From NCBI GenBank assembly GCA_963966185.1, contig CAWZYM010000350.1:124001-188000 (forward strand): 64,000 bases of DNA. The letters are read 5' to 3'. Below, piece after piece: positions 22,626 through 37,695 of the stretch. The translations under genes were made by a program, and so were the position numbers. How positions within the stretch are numbered: position 1 is the stretch's first letter; each line of letters starts with the position of its first letter. This DNA comes from Rhabditoides inermis (Eukaryota; Nematoda; Chromadorea; Rhabditida; Rhabditidae). Under the pieces are notes generated by a model. It ran no database searches. It worked only from the letters and a program-made list of their open reading frames with translations, and had not been told where the DNA came from.

Positions 22626-24678
22626 ATGGTTCGGCCACCGGTCAAGTACGTTGCTGGTCACTTGCCGCTTCACCCCACACCGTCGGTTGCGAAATGTGCT
22701 GGCACTCCCCAAGAACGTTTCGAGTACGTGACCAAGGGTGTGGCCGTGGACGTAGAAGAACGCACGCGTTCGTTCACCTGTTCGAGAGGCACGAGATGGT
22801 ATACATGGACGAGACGCATTCTGTCGCCGCCTTCAACAACAGCCTGAAGAACTTCAAGAAGTTCTGGAAGTATCTGGGAATGCAGTGAGTACATTGTATC
22901 TTTTTATAATGGTCATCGTGGTGTTGCAGTGGTTGGTGTCGGTTCCAGTTCGACTACTCCTCGTATGTGACGAAGTACATTAAAAAATCAATCACAGCTC
23001 CGGTCGGTTTATAGTTTATACCTTCTAATTGTTACTGTAACAATTATAGGCCGCCGCGCGTCAGACAACAGATAAGAGGCGGAAGATCTGCTACAGCGAC
23101 TACCGCACGTGCTACAAGTACTTCTGCAGCGACACGGTGCACAACGCGGTAGGTATGAGTGACGATGAATAGTGACTAATGTATGATTTAGGTGCTCTGC
23201 ACTATGGCAAAGTGGGAGGTCGAGTCAAGCATCTCTGCGCCCGACCACAACGCAATCAACTCCTACTGGCTCGTCACACTTTTGCTCATGAACGGGCACC
23301 GCACGGAGGTATGGATTTTGATACCATCTCTACAGAATGTGCATTCTGTAGAGGTGGTATAAAGCTTGTACCATGCAGGGTGGTATACGTTATACTAGCC
23401 AGGGGTTTAAATTGACCGTGTCAAAGTGGTATGAAGATATAAAAAGATAATTGCAGGGGATCTATCACATAAATGCCAGATGGCTTTTCGAAGAAATAGG
23501 AAGAGCTATTCAAGGACCAAGATGTGTACTTGATCCCATCCAAGCACAACAAGACGCGAAACCGTGGACTGTTCGTGGGATGCGACGGCAAGATACTGGA
23601 GCTACTCAGAGTAAGTATTCTCTCCTTTTTCAGTTTTTTTCCACATATCCGACGAATAAGCGCAGGGCTGATGTGTGGCGTAGACTTTATGCTCACAAAT
23701 AGTGCCGGAGGGATGCTGAACAAGGCGCCGGCTATGGTGAGTATTTTTGTTACTGAAGGCGTATCCGGTTGGTAAATACGAGGTGAAGCATCGAATTATT
23801 GATCGAAAACACTTATTACGATTGTTCAGCTTGTACGCAGACGATACTACGAATACGCTCCGCCTGGAGAAGCATCTGCTAAGCTATTCCAGTGAGTTTG
23901 TAGGGAAACGGGGGAGAGAAAAAGAGACATTTTGTAGGAAAACGGAACTCACGCTCCGAGACAAGAACAAGAAACACCAGGATACGGTAGTAGTTGTGTA
24001 CGAACGCAACTACTGACGCCGCACTCGCTACACCTCTCGCGCGTCATCAAGGAGAGTCTGCAGAAGGACGCTATGCCACAACAGGTTAGAGAGAAGGGGG
24101 AGAGGGAGAGAGGGAGAGAGGGAGAAAGAGAGAGGGGGAGAGGAAAGGCGGACTATTCTTCATTTCAGGCAGACAAGATGTTACTCGGAAAAGGGACGGG
24201 TCTGGGAGCGCCGAGGAATACGACTCGAGTGAGGAACAAGAAGGCGAGCGAAACTCGTAAGCAGAAACCGTACAGAGATGTGCTCTTCAACTCGATGGAG
24301 ATGAATCCAGTCTTACAGGTACGAAATGTTTACATGCGTCTAGTTCAGAAAGTTCTAGTTCTAGTTCAGGTTCTCGCCTTCGTGTACGGACAACGTGTCA
24401 GCGGCAATAAGGAGCTCATGGTCTTCCGCAACCGTTCCGGTCACGGTCACCCGCTGTGGTCCGGAGTTGTCCACGATAAGGAGGTTGAGAAATGCGATCC
24501 CGAACTGGTGCGTCTGTGGGTGCGCCAGCCCGGCGACAATGTCCCTCTGTCCGACAGTAGCCTCTACCGTAAGATTTTCTGCCCTCCCCCGCAAGTAGTG
24601 CTTCTTTCATTCGTTCAGTGCTCCTTTTTTGGTACCATTGTTTGTGCTTGTATCATATATCCTGCACATAATAAATAA
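22626..24678 (+). pseudogene. MULE-like gene, copy D, with replaced 3' end
   Basis: Closely matches copy C from the ATG at 22626 through exons for HLFERHEMVYMDETHS, CRFQFDYSSYVTKY, RKICYSDYRTCYKYF, IYHINARWLFEE (about 23455) and KMLLGKGTGLGAPRN (24178) to NPVLQ. It shows a deletion near 24045, where copies B and C have extra codons. As in copy C, the catalytic exons are replaced by the unrecognised 3' exon (FVYGQRVSG, CDPELVRLWVRQPGD). A shorter C-run near 24585 shifts the end of the frame, so it reads on to 24678 instead of ending in PPPRK. Non-functional as a transposase. Confidence 0.5.
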
Positions 24679-24714
24679 ATAAATATATTCGAACTGTCCG
24701 ATACTTTTAGGCTT

Positions 24715-27310
<2,596 letters not shown>

Positions 27311-27334
27311 TCACAGCAAATGAACAATGCCCGG

Positions 27335-27395
27335 TCACTTGCTTCTTGGCTCAGTGCATGTGCGCTGCGTTATGGAACCGAGCTCGCTGGTTCTA
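27335..27395 (+). mobile_element. tRNA-derived SINE-like fragment
   Basis: TTGGCTCAGTGCATG (A-box-like, near 27345) and GCTGGTTCTATTCCC (B-box-like, near 27387) are spaced as in a tRNA head. The following text (TTCTCGCCAAATG) resembles the body of the better preserved SINE at 34602-34890. It lacks a closed acceptor stem, so it is not a tRNA gene. Confidence 0.5.
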
Positions 27396-27471
27396 TTCCC
27401 GTTCTCGCCAAATGTTTTGCTCGTGTGAAAATGAGGAGTTGTGGCAGGTTGTGGCAGAAATAAGTCGCCAC

Positions 27472-27629
27472 TGCGTCTGTCGGCGATGTTTGGCGGCGGG
27501 ATGCCGGGCGGCCTGGGCCAGGACGCGGATGCGGCGGCGGCGGACGCGGCCGGCATGGAGATGCACTACGGAGGGGAGCAGCCGACGGCCGAGGTCCGCG
27601 AACTGCTCGACGACGAGGAGCTCGAGTAG
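27472..27629 (+). pseudogene. Displaced copy of the last tomm-20 exon
   Basis: This is nearly identical to the last exon of the tomm-20 gene at 39293-39138, on the opposite strand and about 11.7 kb away. It codes for LSAMFGGGMPGGL, GMEMHYGGEQPTAE and LLDDEELE followed by TAG. The differences are few (Ser to Gln after GGLG, Ile to Val). The CAG acceptor just before the exon is lost (CACTG instead of TTGCAG), and none of the upstream tomm-20 exons is present. The copy extends into 3' flanking purine-rich sequence. A gene-fragment duplication, not a processed copy. Confidence 0.85.
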
Positions 27630-27938
27630 AAGGAGGAGGAGAAGGAGGAGGCGGGGATGGCGGGGAAGACGAGCCAGGAAGAGAGAAGCAAACAGGTAAG
27701 GTGAACTGATTTGAATATACTTTTCCTACTAGTTTCCAGTTTCTTGGCTGTTGAGCTGTTTGCAATAGACACCAAACTTCAACTACTAATGGTTTTTGTT
27801 TTTATTATTGTTCAAGTGTGTACATATTGTTTGTTTTCATTGATTCTTGGTTCTGTACTTGTCAAGAAGATTTTAGCGAGTAAATATTTATTTAATAGGT
27901 AATATGTATATGTTAGGGACGTGGGGGAATGTGCTTGT

Positions 27939-28605
27939 TCATGAGAAGACGGGCAGCAGCTTCTCGTCGTTCAGCTCCGGCAGGACGTCCTGTATTTCCG
28001 CGGTACTCCACTTGGCGGGAGTCTAAAGATGATTTCTCTCCTTCTCTTTCTCTCTTTCCCTCTGTCTCCCTCTCACTCCCCCTCTCTCCCTCCCTCTCTC
28101 TCTCCCTCTCGCCACTCACAGCGCACGGGAACGTTGTCATCAGAACGCGGATGTTGAACGCCTGGTCGTAGTCGAGCTTAACAAAGGGCTAGCTACAATA
28201 TAGAGTTTGGAGTGCTCACCGCCTTGGTGATGGTGAAGGTAGCGTGGGCTGCGGGAGGGATGGCGCCGACGGGGCGAGCGACTCTCACCAACTCGTCCTG
28301 CACCACCTGCAAGCACCAGTATTGATTACCTGTACCAGAGGTATTGATTCAGAACAGTAGAATCGAACGAAAGCTACTCACCTCGTACGCCACATGCTTG
28401 GTGGAGCCGTTGGAGATCTTCACCTCTCTCCTCTCCCCCACGAATCACAGGTGCAAAAAAACAGGCGAGAAGGCGAGCCCGTCAACGGTCGGCCGCTTCT
28501 CTCCAGCCGCGTCGGACGCTAGCGCGGTCGGAGGCGTCGGCGTCTTCTTGACAGCTGCGAGCGGTCTGGAAACAACCCGTCTCTCCCCCTTCCTCTCCTC
28601 TCTCC

Positions 28606-28700
<95 letters not shown>

Positions 28701-29126
28701 CATCTCTCGCACTCACACTTCCTGTCGGTGGCGAGTGGGCGGAGGGACGCGAGCAGCCGCCAGTGCCGCCCTGGCTTTCTCCTCTGCCTCCCGCTTCTTC
28801 CTCACACGACGCTCCGACTGCTCCCGGCACGCCGTCCACTCGGCCTCGCGCGCATTTCTGGAGCGGACCATGCGCGTCACCCAGATGATGGCGATGGCCA
28901 GAGCGACCAGGTCAGCCGCTGCCACCATCAACAGGGTGACCTGCTGTGCGGGCCACTCTGTAACGGGCGGCGGTGAGAAAGAGAGGGAGAGAGGGGGGGA
29001 GAGAGAAGACTCACCCTCTCGCTGCTCCACCGCAACTTCCAACTGAGTCACGCCCATGTCCACCGAAGCAGCGGGGGTGACGGTGACCAGAGACGCGGTC
29101 GGCGAGTCCGACTGTCACTGCAATCA

Positions 29127-29182
<56 letters not shown>

Positions 29183-29571
29183 TTCTATCTCTCTCACACA
29201 CACAAGTTTTGAGCAATATGTCAATTCATTACAATATTCAATCGATCGAATACGACATGATATCGATTGATTAGGGTATGATGACGATTAACTATCGATT
29301 ACAGAGCTACGTCCTGACTACCATGAACATAAACAGTACATACCTGCGTGACAAGGGTGGCGGCAATGATGAGCCATACAAGCGTGTGCATTGGTCTATA
29401 ACGTATTACAGTAAGAAGTACGGTGCAATGATATGATATCGAATGATTACGGTATGATAACGACTAACTATCGATTACAGAGCTACATACGTCCTGACTA
29501 CCATAAGCATGAACAGTACATACCTGCGTGACAAGGGTGGCGGCAATGATGAGCCATACAAGCGTGTGCAT
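27939..29571 (-). pseudogene. Signal-peptide/TM/MSP-like membrane protein gene, copy 4
   Basis: The best preserved copy. A signal-peptide exon occurs twice (29571-29524 and 29391-29344). Exon 2 ends EQRE. Exon 3 (about 28961-28716) reads EWPAQQVTLLMVAAADLVAL through the TM helix and a Glu/Arg/Lys-rich stretch to RHRQEV. Then come the MSP-like exons, ending LLPVFS at 27939. Joining exon 3 (phase 2) to the next exon restores QEVPLAAVKK. A TGA at about 28439-28441 replaces the Arg codon of the first MSP-like exon (HLRFVGE in copy 1). The missing Lys of copy 1 is present here (REVKIS). A type I or II membrane protein with an MSP-like domain is inferred; the exact family is unknown. Confidence 0.5.
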
Positions 29572-29610
29572 TGGTCTATAACGTATTACAGTAAGAAGTA
29601 CGGTGCAATG
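29255..29610. repeat. 180-bp tandem duplication of the signal-peptide exon
   Basis: 29341-29427 and 29521-29607 are offset by exactly 180 bp and nearly identical, so copy 4 has two signal-peptide exons with intact donors. Only the one next to exon 2 is needed. Confidence 0.9.
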
Positions 29611-30220
29611 AAGTAATGGAGTAGTGGAGTACGGTGCATACGGTAAGAATACAGTAACCTAACTAAACGTGTTTCTCGGCGCAAAGTTTGGGTTATGTTA
29701 CGTATAGGTTATAGTACAACTATTTACAATCGCGAAATGAGCAGGTCGAGAGTAGGCTTGAGAAAAGGAGGGAGCGAAAAGGGGCGAAAAGAAAGAAAGC
29801 GAATAGTTGAGGAGGCATCTAAAGAGAAATGCGCTCGCAAAACGATAGAAAATGACGGCTGCAAACTACTTCCGTGAGACCGTCTCTAATTAGCATATGC
29901 GAATTGAATGCCCCCTCGTGCACCGCTCACAGAGCGCCAGCCGAATCAATCGATAATGCCCAACTGCCCCCTGTCGGTTGTGAGCACTCGCGAGAGAGGG
30001 CGCGCTCCGAATCCACCCGCCCCGTGCGCGGCGAACCCCCGGCCACACACACTCACAGTGTGCGTGCCTCAAATCAATCGATAATGCACACTTGACTACT
30101 GGCAGTGCGCCTTTTTTCGTCGCACCCCTCAGGGCGCGTACAAATCCAATGGAATCAATGTTCACACGTGGTAAACACATTTCGAAACGAACCGAATGAA
30201 CCGATCGATAATCAATTAAT
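29610..30220. repeat. Conserved upstream block, copy 4
   Basis: The fourth copy of the block found at 2915, 9372 and 12860. It again lies upstream of the signal exon. The cluster homology ends here, near 30220, and short ATGTC repeats follow (30236-30256). Confidence 0.6.
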
Positions 30221-30229
30221 ATTACTCCT

Positions 30230-31855
30230 CATGCCATGTCATGTCATGTCATGTCACTCGTCATCAATTCAATTCAATTCAGGAAGAAGACAGACACTCG
30301 TCATGTCGGATGAATCTCCTACCTGACACTGAGAGGGGGCGGGGTCAGAGGGGGCGTGACAACTGCGCTCGCTTCTTCACACCGCAACGTAGCACAGAAG
30401 ACAGAAATCCTCCAGCATATCGGCTATGCATCTAGTCAACATGACTATCAATGTGATTCTCTCTCACTCTCTCTCACTCTCTCTCTCTCCATACAGCGAG
30501 AAGTTGGGCAGTGAGATAAGCCATCTGGTCATTTTACAATTCAACACTGATACTGTACTCGTGTAGGGCTGTCTCTCTCCCCGCGACAAGGGGACTAAGA
30601 GAGCTGTCCGATAGTGCGTGATACAGCCGGCCGCCGCCACGCTCGCCCGACGCCTCGAGGATGCTGCGACCAAGCTTCTGCTGAGGGACCAACGACGCAC
30701 GCGGCCGGACCCAAGTCATTTGTCAACTACCCAAGATATACTCCAAACACCCCCAATGCCATACGATTTGAGTGAGATAAATCATTTCAATCAAACCTGT
30801 ATCCCCTCTCTTCCCCTCTCATCCCCTCTGTTCCCCTCTCTTCCCCTCTCTTCCCCTCTCTTCCCCTCTTTCCCCTCTCTTCCCCGTATAAAAGTATAAA
30901 CTACACATTTCCTAACCGGTATCGCTTTATCATACAGCAATCCGATCTCGTGACGTCTCACCTTTCGCAGTCTGAAAACAGTATTTCAGTATCTCTGAAT
31001 CAGCAAAACAATATACAGCAGCAAGGATAGAACCTGCGTCACTCGCTTGGTACGCCGTCCACTCCACTACATCACTCGGCCAAACGGTCTAATTATAGAC
31101 CTCCGTGGATAAGTACTTACCTGCATAGCGCTTCACACGTTTAAGCAACCGGAACGTTAAAAATCGTTACGTTAAAAAATCCAAGAACGGTCCGTTGCAC
31201 TTTTATTTGGCTGTCGATGTGGGATACCATGGGCTACCGGCTACTGGCTACCGGCTACCCCTGTGCACAATTTGATAGTATAAAAATAAAATGTATGAAA
31301 TCGCGGTCCTTTCACTCGAAACCAACGATGCGCGTCTTTGTTTGTCGGATTTCGGGTGGCGGGTACAACGGGTAAACAGTGAACAAGTTTACGATATCCC
31401 AAGGTGAAAGGGATTAGTGGGAAAGAGGTCAGCGAGAGGAAAGTCACACCTCTCATATATTCTCGCGAACAGCAACTCTCACTTTTGTCTGGAGGTAATC
31501 GAGCGTGTTAGTGTCACCCATCTCAAGTTTTGAAGAATGATTTGTGAATCATTCTGAAAATGACCAATCTGTGTGCAGTAAATTGGAGAAGTCGTGCAGC
31601 CAAACGGGACAGGTTCTATTGAGTGCACTCTAGAACGTTGGTAACTAGAACCGTATTCTCAAAACCCCTTCATCGTGTGATGCATCTTCCCTTGTCTCCA
31701 ATGGTGGAGAGTGGAGATCGCATGGCCCCAGGGGTCTATCCCTATCCCTTTTCTCAGCAGAGGCGCTGACCGCGATCTGGCGCCGCCTAATACCGTAATA
31801 CCGTAATCCCTACTGGAGTCGCGCATTGTCCCTCGCCTCCCTCTCTCTCTTTCTC

Positions 31856-31902
<47 letters not shown>

Positions 31903-32400
31903 GTAGCACACAGCCGGCTATTCACCCTGAAGGAATCGTTTACAGTTTGAGGCATCCAGCGAATGGGGAATTTATGAGATGTGAAATGTATTCGCGCGCC
32001 TGGGAATCGTTATTGTTGTCACTCTGTTTTCTCTGCAACCCCACTTTCTACACGCCTGCTCACTTTATTTTCGACTGCAGAGGCCTTACAACAGTTTTCT
32101 TTGCACATTTCGCGTTCTCGGGTACCAAGGTTTCCAGTCCGCTCTCACAATTCCGCAACCTACTGTACTACTCCCCTTCTCCTTCTCTCTTCTCGCTCCC
32201 GCTGTGTCACGCTTCTATTGTAGAGCCGCATTCAATGGGTTATGTGTCAATCCCCACCCTCTCTCTCTCTATCTCTCTCCCTACCCTTTTCCTGGGTGTT
32301 TGATATGAATCGCTGACCAAAACGCCTCGCGATTTCACACCTCGTGTCCTCTTTGAATTTCTGTACCGCTGTACTTTTGCTGTACTACTTTTCTCGTTTC
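30230..32400. other. Spacer before the MAM gene
   Basis: Contains a TCCCCTCTCT-type minisatellite (30800-30885) and a (GA/CT)n run (31840-31900). Near 31030-31085, on the minus strand, there is a tRNA-like text with TTGGCCGAGTGATG and GCAGGTTCTATCC as A- and B-box-like motifs. CT-rich text precedes the MAM gene start. No gene is supported. Confidence 0.45.
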
Positions 32401-32419
32401 TCACCAGATCCTCAGAACG

Positions 32420-32644
32420 ATGTCGATCATGCCACGATTACTCCTGACAATATTGCTGATCGGCGCGGCGACATTTGGTGAGTTATACGTTATACGGTTC
32501 ACCTTTTCTATAAAACCAATTCAACAATCTCGGTTTATCTGCTGATAACAATATTTTTGCTGATAAGGTTTGATTTTAAAAAAATTAAGAAAATGAGCAA
32601 GAGGAATATAGAAGAGTGGAGAGAGAGAGAGAAAAAAGAGAGAG

Positions 32645-32697
<53 letters not shown>

Positions 32698-33247
32698 ATT
32701 CGCTATTCAGCGTGTCAGCCGCCCCCGTCGGCTTTCCAGCACTCTTCCGATCCTGTCTCGATCGCATCCGGACAGACGACATCAGCGAGAAGTGGCGTAG
32801 CGGCTGGACCGACTAGAGCGCAGGTGGGAACACAGGTAGACCGCACACAGGTCTGCCAAAGGTAGAGCAGGTAGACTCCCAGTTCTATTCAGATATCACA
32901 TCGATATAGCGATTCAGGATAAATGATTGATTGATTGATTGATTGATCGTATAAAAAGCACGGGAAACGATGTTTTCAGGCGTCTTCCTTCAAATCGGCC
33001 TCTCTCGAAAATGGTCTGCCCAGTGAGAGCGACTACGACACTAATGAGATCGAGGCGTTCAATCAGGGAGAGAAGGTGCGAGGGAGGGAGAGGGAGAGGG
33101 AGAGGGAGAGGGAGAGGGAGAGGGAGAGGGAGAGGGAGAGGGAGAGGGAGAGGGAGAGGGAGAGGGAGAGGGAGAGGGAGAGGGGGAGGGAGAGGGAGAG
33201 GGAGAGGGGGAGGGAGAGGGAGAGAGAGAGAAAGAGAGAGAGAGAGA

Positions 33248-33278
<31 letters not shown>

Positions 33279-33317
33279 GAAGGGAGAGAAAGGGAGAGAG
33301 TAGGAGTGTGACTGAAA

Positions 33318-33359
<42 letters not shown>

Positions 33360-34317
33360 GCGAGTCAGAGGTCAGTGCGAGTGAAAGAGAAACAAACGTG
33401 GTGGCAGAGGTTAAGAGTGAATTGTACGATACGCTTCACCCAAAAGGAAGAACAAGTGTGTATTTTTAAATTGACAAATCTTTTTTTCAAATGATATAGA
33501 GGTTTTTTATTCGATATGTATCTTATTTCAGACCGCATTCACACCGTATCCCGGCTACATCCCGCCGCCGCCACCGGCCGCGTCCGCGCAAGTGGGAGAC
33601 TACTCTCTCTCTCTCTCTCTCCCCCCTCTCTCTCTCTCTCTCTCTCATCCTTTTTCATATTCCTTAACCAGCTAACTATGCACGGCCTTGCGAAATAAAC
33701 AGAGTGATGAGAGTTTGTCTCGTATTCGTGCCATTTCAGGGAGTGGCGCTTCAACCCGCCGCTCGCACCTTCAAATCGTCTCCGGGCTTCTCCGGCGCCT
33801 CTCCATCGTTCCACCCGGGAGGAGACGGGGAGGGAAACGGAATCGTGCCACTGAGTGAGTCGTTGCATGTTGTTGACTCTGTGAAGAAAGTAACGAACCA
33901 GCGTGAAGATCACACACATGACACTAGCAATCTACGGCGCTGATCCGCTGATCCTGCATTTATCTCCTACCGTTCATCAACTCTCAATCAAAAGCACAAT
34001 CAAATCAAAACATGTTTATTCGGAAACGCAAACATGATCACGACACGAACAAAAAAAGGAAATCATTCATAGGAACCTTGCTATCAATGAATCAATGAAA
34101 TGGGAAACACGAACAATTTGGCATGACGCAAAAATGTGACGAGGAAATGTTTGCAGCGGCGTGTCGCTCGGAGATCAAGTCTCTGCGCGAGTTCGGCGAC
34201 TGTGTCGACTCCATCGCCTATCCACAGCCGGAGAGAGCGGGCGAGACGAACAAGACAGTGTGCAGCTTCGAGGAGGGCACTGAGTGCAGGTGCGAGGGTT
34301 CTCTCTCTCGCCCTCTC

Positions 34318-34355
<38 letters not shown>

Positions 34356-35358
34356 CCATGGGTACCCGATCTCTCGATGTGGACAGTCGTCGGTAGCGTT
34401 CTGATAGCGTTATATAAAAGTTCCGTAGAGACTGACTTGGTTACAGAGTCGCTCGTATGCGTGTGAACGCCATGTAGACATCGCTTCCAGATTCCGCCCC
34501 GCCCCGGTCGCCTCGTTCCAGTCTGGCCGATTCGCTTCCACTGCCGTGTATGACTCGCTCGCCGACTTTGCCCGGAAAGACGCCGGACCGAGTGGTGGGT
34601 TTTTTTTTGTTTAGCCGGTTGAATCCGGGGTCCTCCTAGTCGAGAACAAGATAGGGTTCTTGGATTACGACGACGTCAGCAGAGGTAGTTGGGTTGGGTG
34701 GCGTCGGACGTCTTGAATTCCGTTCTTGAGTCCGTAGATGGTGCTGTGACGCTTTTTGGCTACCATGAGAGTGGTTTGCCACACCACAGGGGCTGGGTGA
34801 ATTTCGCAAGAATGGTTGACTCCGAGGGGGATCGAACCAGCGACCGTGAGATTTAGAGACGAACGCTCTATCCACTGAGCCGCGCCCCCGGCAAGGTGGG
34901 TGGTGGGGGAATATGATGAGAAGACGATCTCTGCGGCCTTTTGTCCGCCAAAGTATACATCATTGAATCAGAGTAATGGATAGAGTTTTGCAACGAATCT
35001 CAGTAGTTTCCTCGATGTATGTTGCAAGCTGATCAACCAACGCCGCTTTATACAACGCTAATTCATTTATGCAACAGTAAAAGTGTAAAAGTCGTAAGGA
35101 GTGCGGCCACTTGGCATTTATCTCTGGAGCTGGTGTGGAAGGGAACCGAGTCCAAGCTTGCAGGCGGATTCGCTTACGCCTCCCTACCCACTGGTCTTCC
35201 ACAAGGAGCGGAGGTGGCGCTGGTCACCGCGGTGGGATGCATGCGGGGCAACGCCGTGCTCACGTTCGAGTGAGTAGGGGTCACGCGTCTGCAATGCGAT
35301 GGGGCGTTGAGCATATTCCTTTTTCGAGTCAGTTGAAACAGCACAAACCGAGTCGGAG

Positions 35359-35434
<76 letters not shown>

Positions 35435-36656
35435 CTTTCCAGCTACTGGCTGCTCGGCTCGCAGACACCCGAGGTCAAGGTCTGCACCTCCGATCACAAA
35501 ATGCGATCCTGCACGCAGGTAATACTAAATTCTAAATAATTTGAGCTTTGAATGATCTTTTTTTTAATTTTGACATTTTGAAAATGGATACTGCGTTCGT
35601 GTGAACGCACCTCTGACGAGGGATTGGTTTATTAGTTTAATGAATGTGAAGTATTAAAACATATATTTGCAAGTAGTACATATTAGATTAGCAATTGGTT
35701 CACAAATGAACAACTGATATGAATCATATAACTGAAACGTATTTACTGAATTCAATTTCAGAGTTTCAGAGTGTTTTTACATGTTAGCTATCATGAATCG
35801 ACATTTCCACGTAAATACACGCGAAAGGTTATAGGCTTGATGAAACGTAACTACCGTAACTACCGGTAACAATTGATTGACAATTGATTGATTGACAACA
35901 ATTGATTGACAACGATGACTATTGACTAACGGTGACAACTAAAAATTGATTTTGAATTCGCCTACCCCTTGACCAAATTTGATGAATCTTCCTACACATC
36001 AATAGTCAATCGATAATCAGAAACCGAATCATCTCATAAATCAATAATCGATCGATACTTCCAGGCGATCGCCTACACCGACTCTCCATCGGTGCGCGTG
36101 GATGTGGTGCACCCGACCGAAGTGGGTGTCTCCATCACTCATGTTTCTCTCTTTTTCTCAATCACTATAACCACAACCTCACACGAAATCGCAAAATCAA
36201 TCACAAAATGAGAGAATTCGCGTCAACTGGTAGTCACCCTGTCTGATAATTATCGTAATTATCATAATTATATAATTATGGTAACTGTAAAATGAGTAGC
36301 CTTTGCAGGCGGACGCGTTCTCCATAGAGATCGTCTTCTCATCTCTTACCTCCCCCACTGTCATAGCCGTCGACAATCTGGTGATGGAGGCGGATCTGTG
36401 CGAGGTGGGGTCGAGATCTTTGAGAAAACTTTCAACTGTAGTCCACCTCATCATAAGAGAGAAAAAGAACAAAGCGCATGCATCATATCTTCATGGATCG
36501 TTCAACACATTTATATTATTATATAATTCGGTTCCAGTCCTCCCCACCCTCGCCGCACGTGTCCTCAGATGTCACCACCTCGTCTTCGGAAGTCACGTCG
36601 TCGGAGGTGACGAACATGGTGAGGCTTCCTCCCCCTCTCCCTCTCTCCCTCCCCCT

Positions 36657-36695
<39 letters not shown>

Positions 36696-37502
36696 TTCAT
36701 CAGGTCGACTCCTTCTTTGACTCCTCCCCGTCTCCGTCGGATTCGGGTGACCTACAATTCAGCATCAGCCGCTCGCCGGATGGTATAGATTGTTTATTCG
36801 ATAATCCGTTCGCTTTGTGCTAGATAGCGAGTCACGGCTACATAACCATATCAAATAATTCGCGCTGGCAGCAGGGTAGATCGAAGTACTATATGACAGT
36901 GCTTCGGTTCATCCGATTTTGGTCCGACTTTGGTGCATGCTTTACAGCTGTGTTGCTGTGTATCTATCTTCTATCCGTTTGATGCTATTCGAATTCGATG
37001 ATGCGATCAATGACACATACCGGCTCATTGAATAGTTTTTTGAGTGACGACTGGAATCGATTGACTGCGTGAGTGCCACCGACGCACAAAACGTAACTGA
37101 ACAATCGATTCTCAATTCCTCAGTGATCTAATCTATGATATTCGTGAGTGACGTAATCGTGAATCGCACACACATCCTGTGTACCATTGTGCGTACCGGT
37201 CACATTTATCACATACAACTTTTTACTGTATTGTTTTGTGTGTGACGCAGTTTTGTTCAGCCGACCCGCCGCGCCACTCGCCTCCCGCCCCCTCCTCCCT
37301 TCCCGACCACCTCGGAGCCCTGGTCATCCCGCCGCGACCCCACCCCACCGTAGCTGGACTGGGAGAAGGACCTGGGTGAGTGCGTTTCGCATACGCTTTC
37401 ACATCCATAGTTCCAACCCCAGAGTCCTGGGTCCTGGGTTCTTGTGTGGCACTGATGTTTTCGGTGGCTGTGGGACAAAAATGGTTGTCGTTGGAGACGC
37501 GT

Positions 37503-37543
<41 letters not shown>

Positions 37544-37655
37544 CAGCCTCGCCACGCTCTCGCCGCGTCCCGATGACGAGCGAGAAGAGCGCCTACTCGA
37601 ACCAGAACTGCCCGACGATGCCGCCATTCCGACGCTCACCGAAGAAGAGGTAGAA

Positions 37656-37695
<40 letters not shown>

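Noticed and set aside
27346..27699. Arg-rich plus-strand ORF near the tomm-20 fragment
   Set aside because: Out-of-frame reading of the GC-rich copied exon.
33076..33469. Arg/Gly and Arg/Glu repeat ORFs resembling RGG proteins
   Set aside because: Purine-only simple repeat inside an intron of the MAM gene; no non-repeat conserved sequence.
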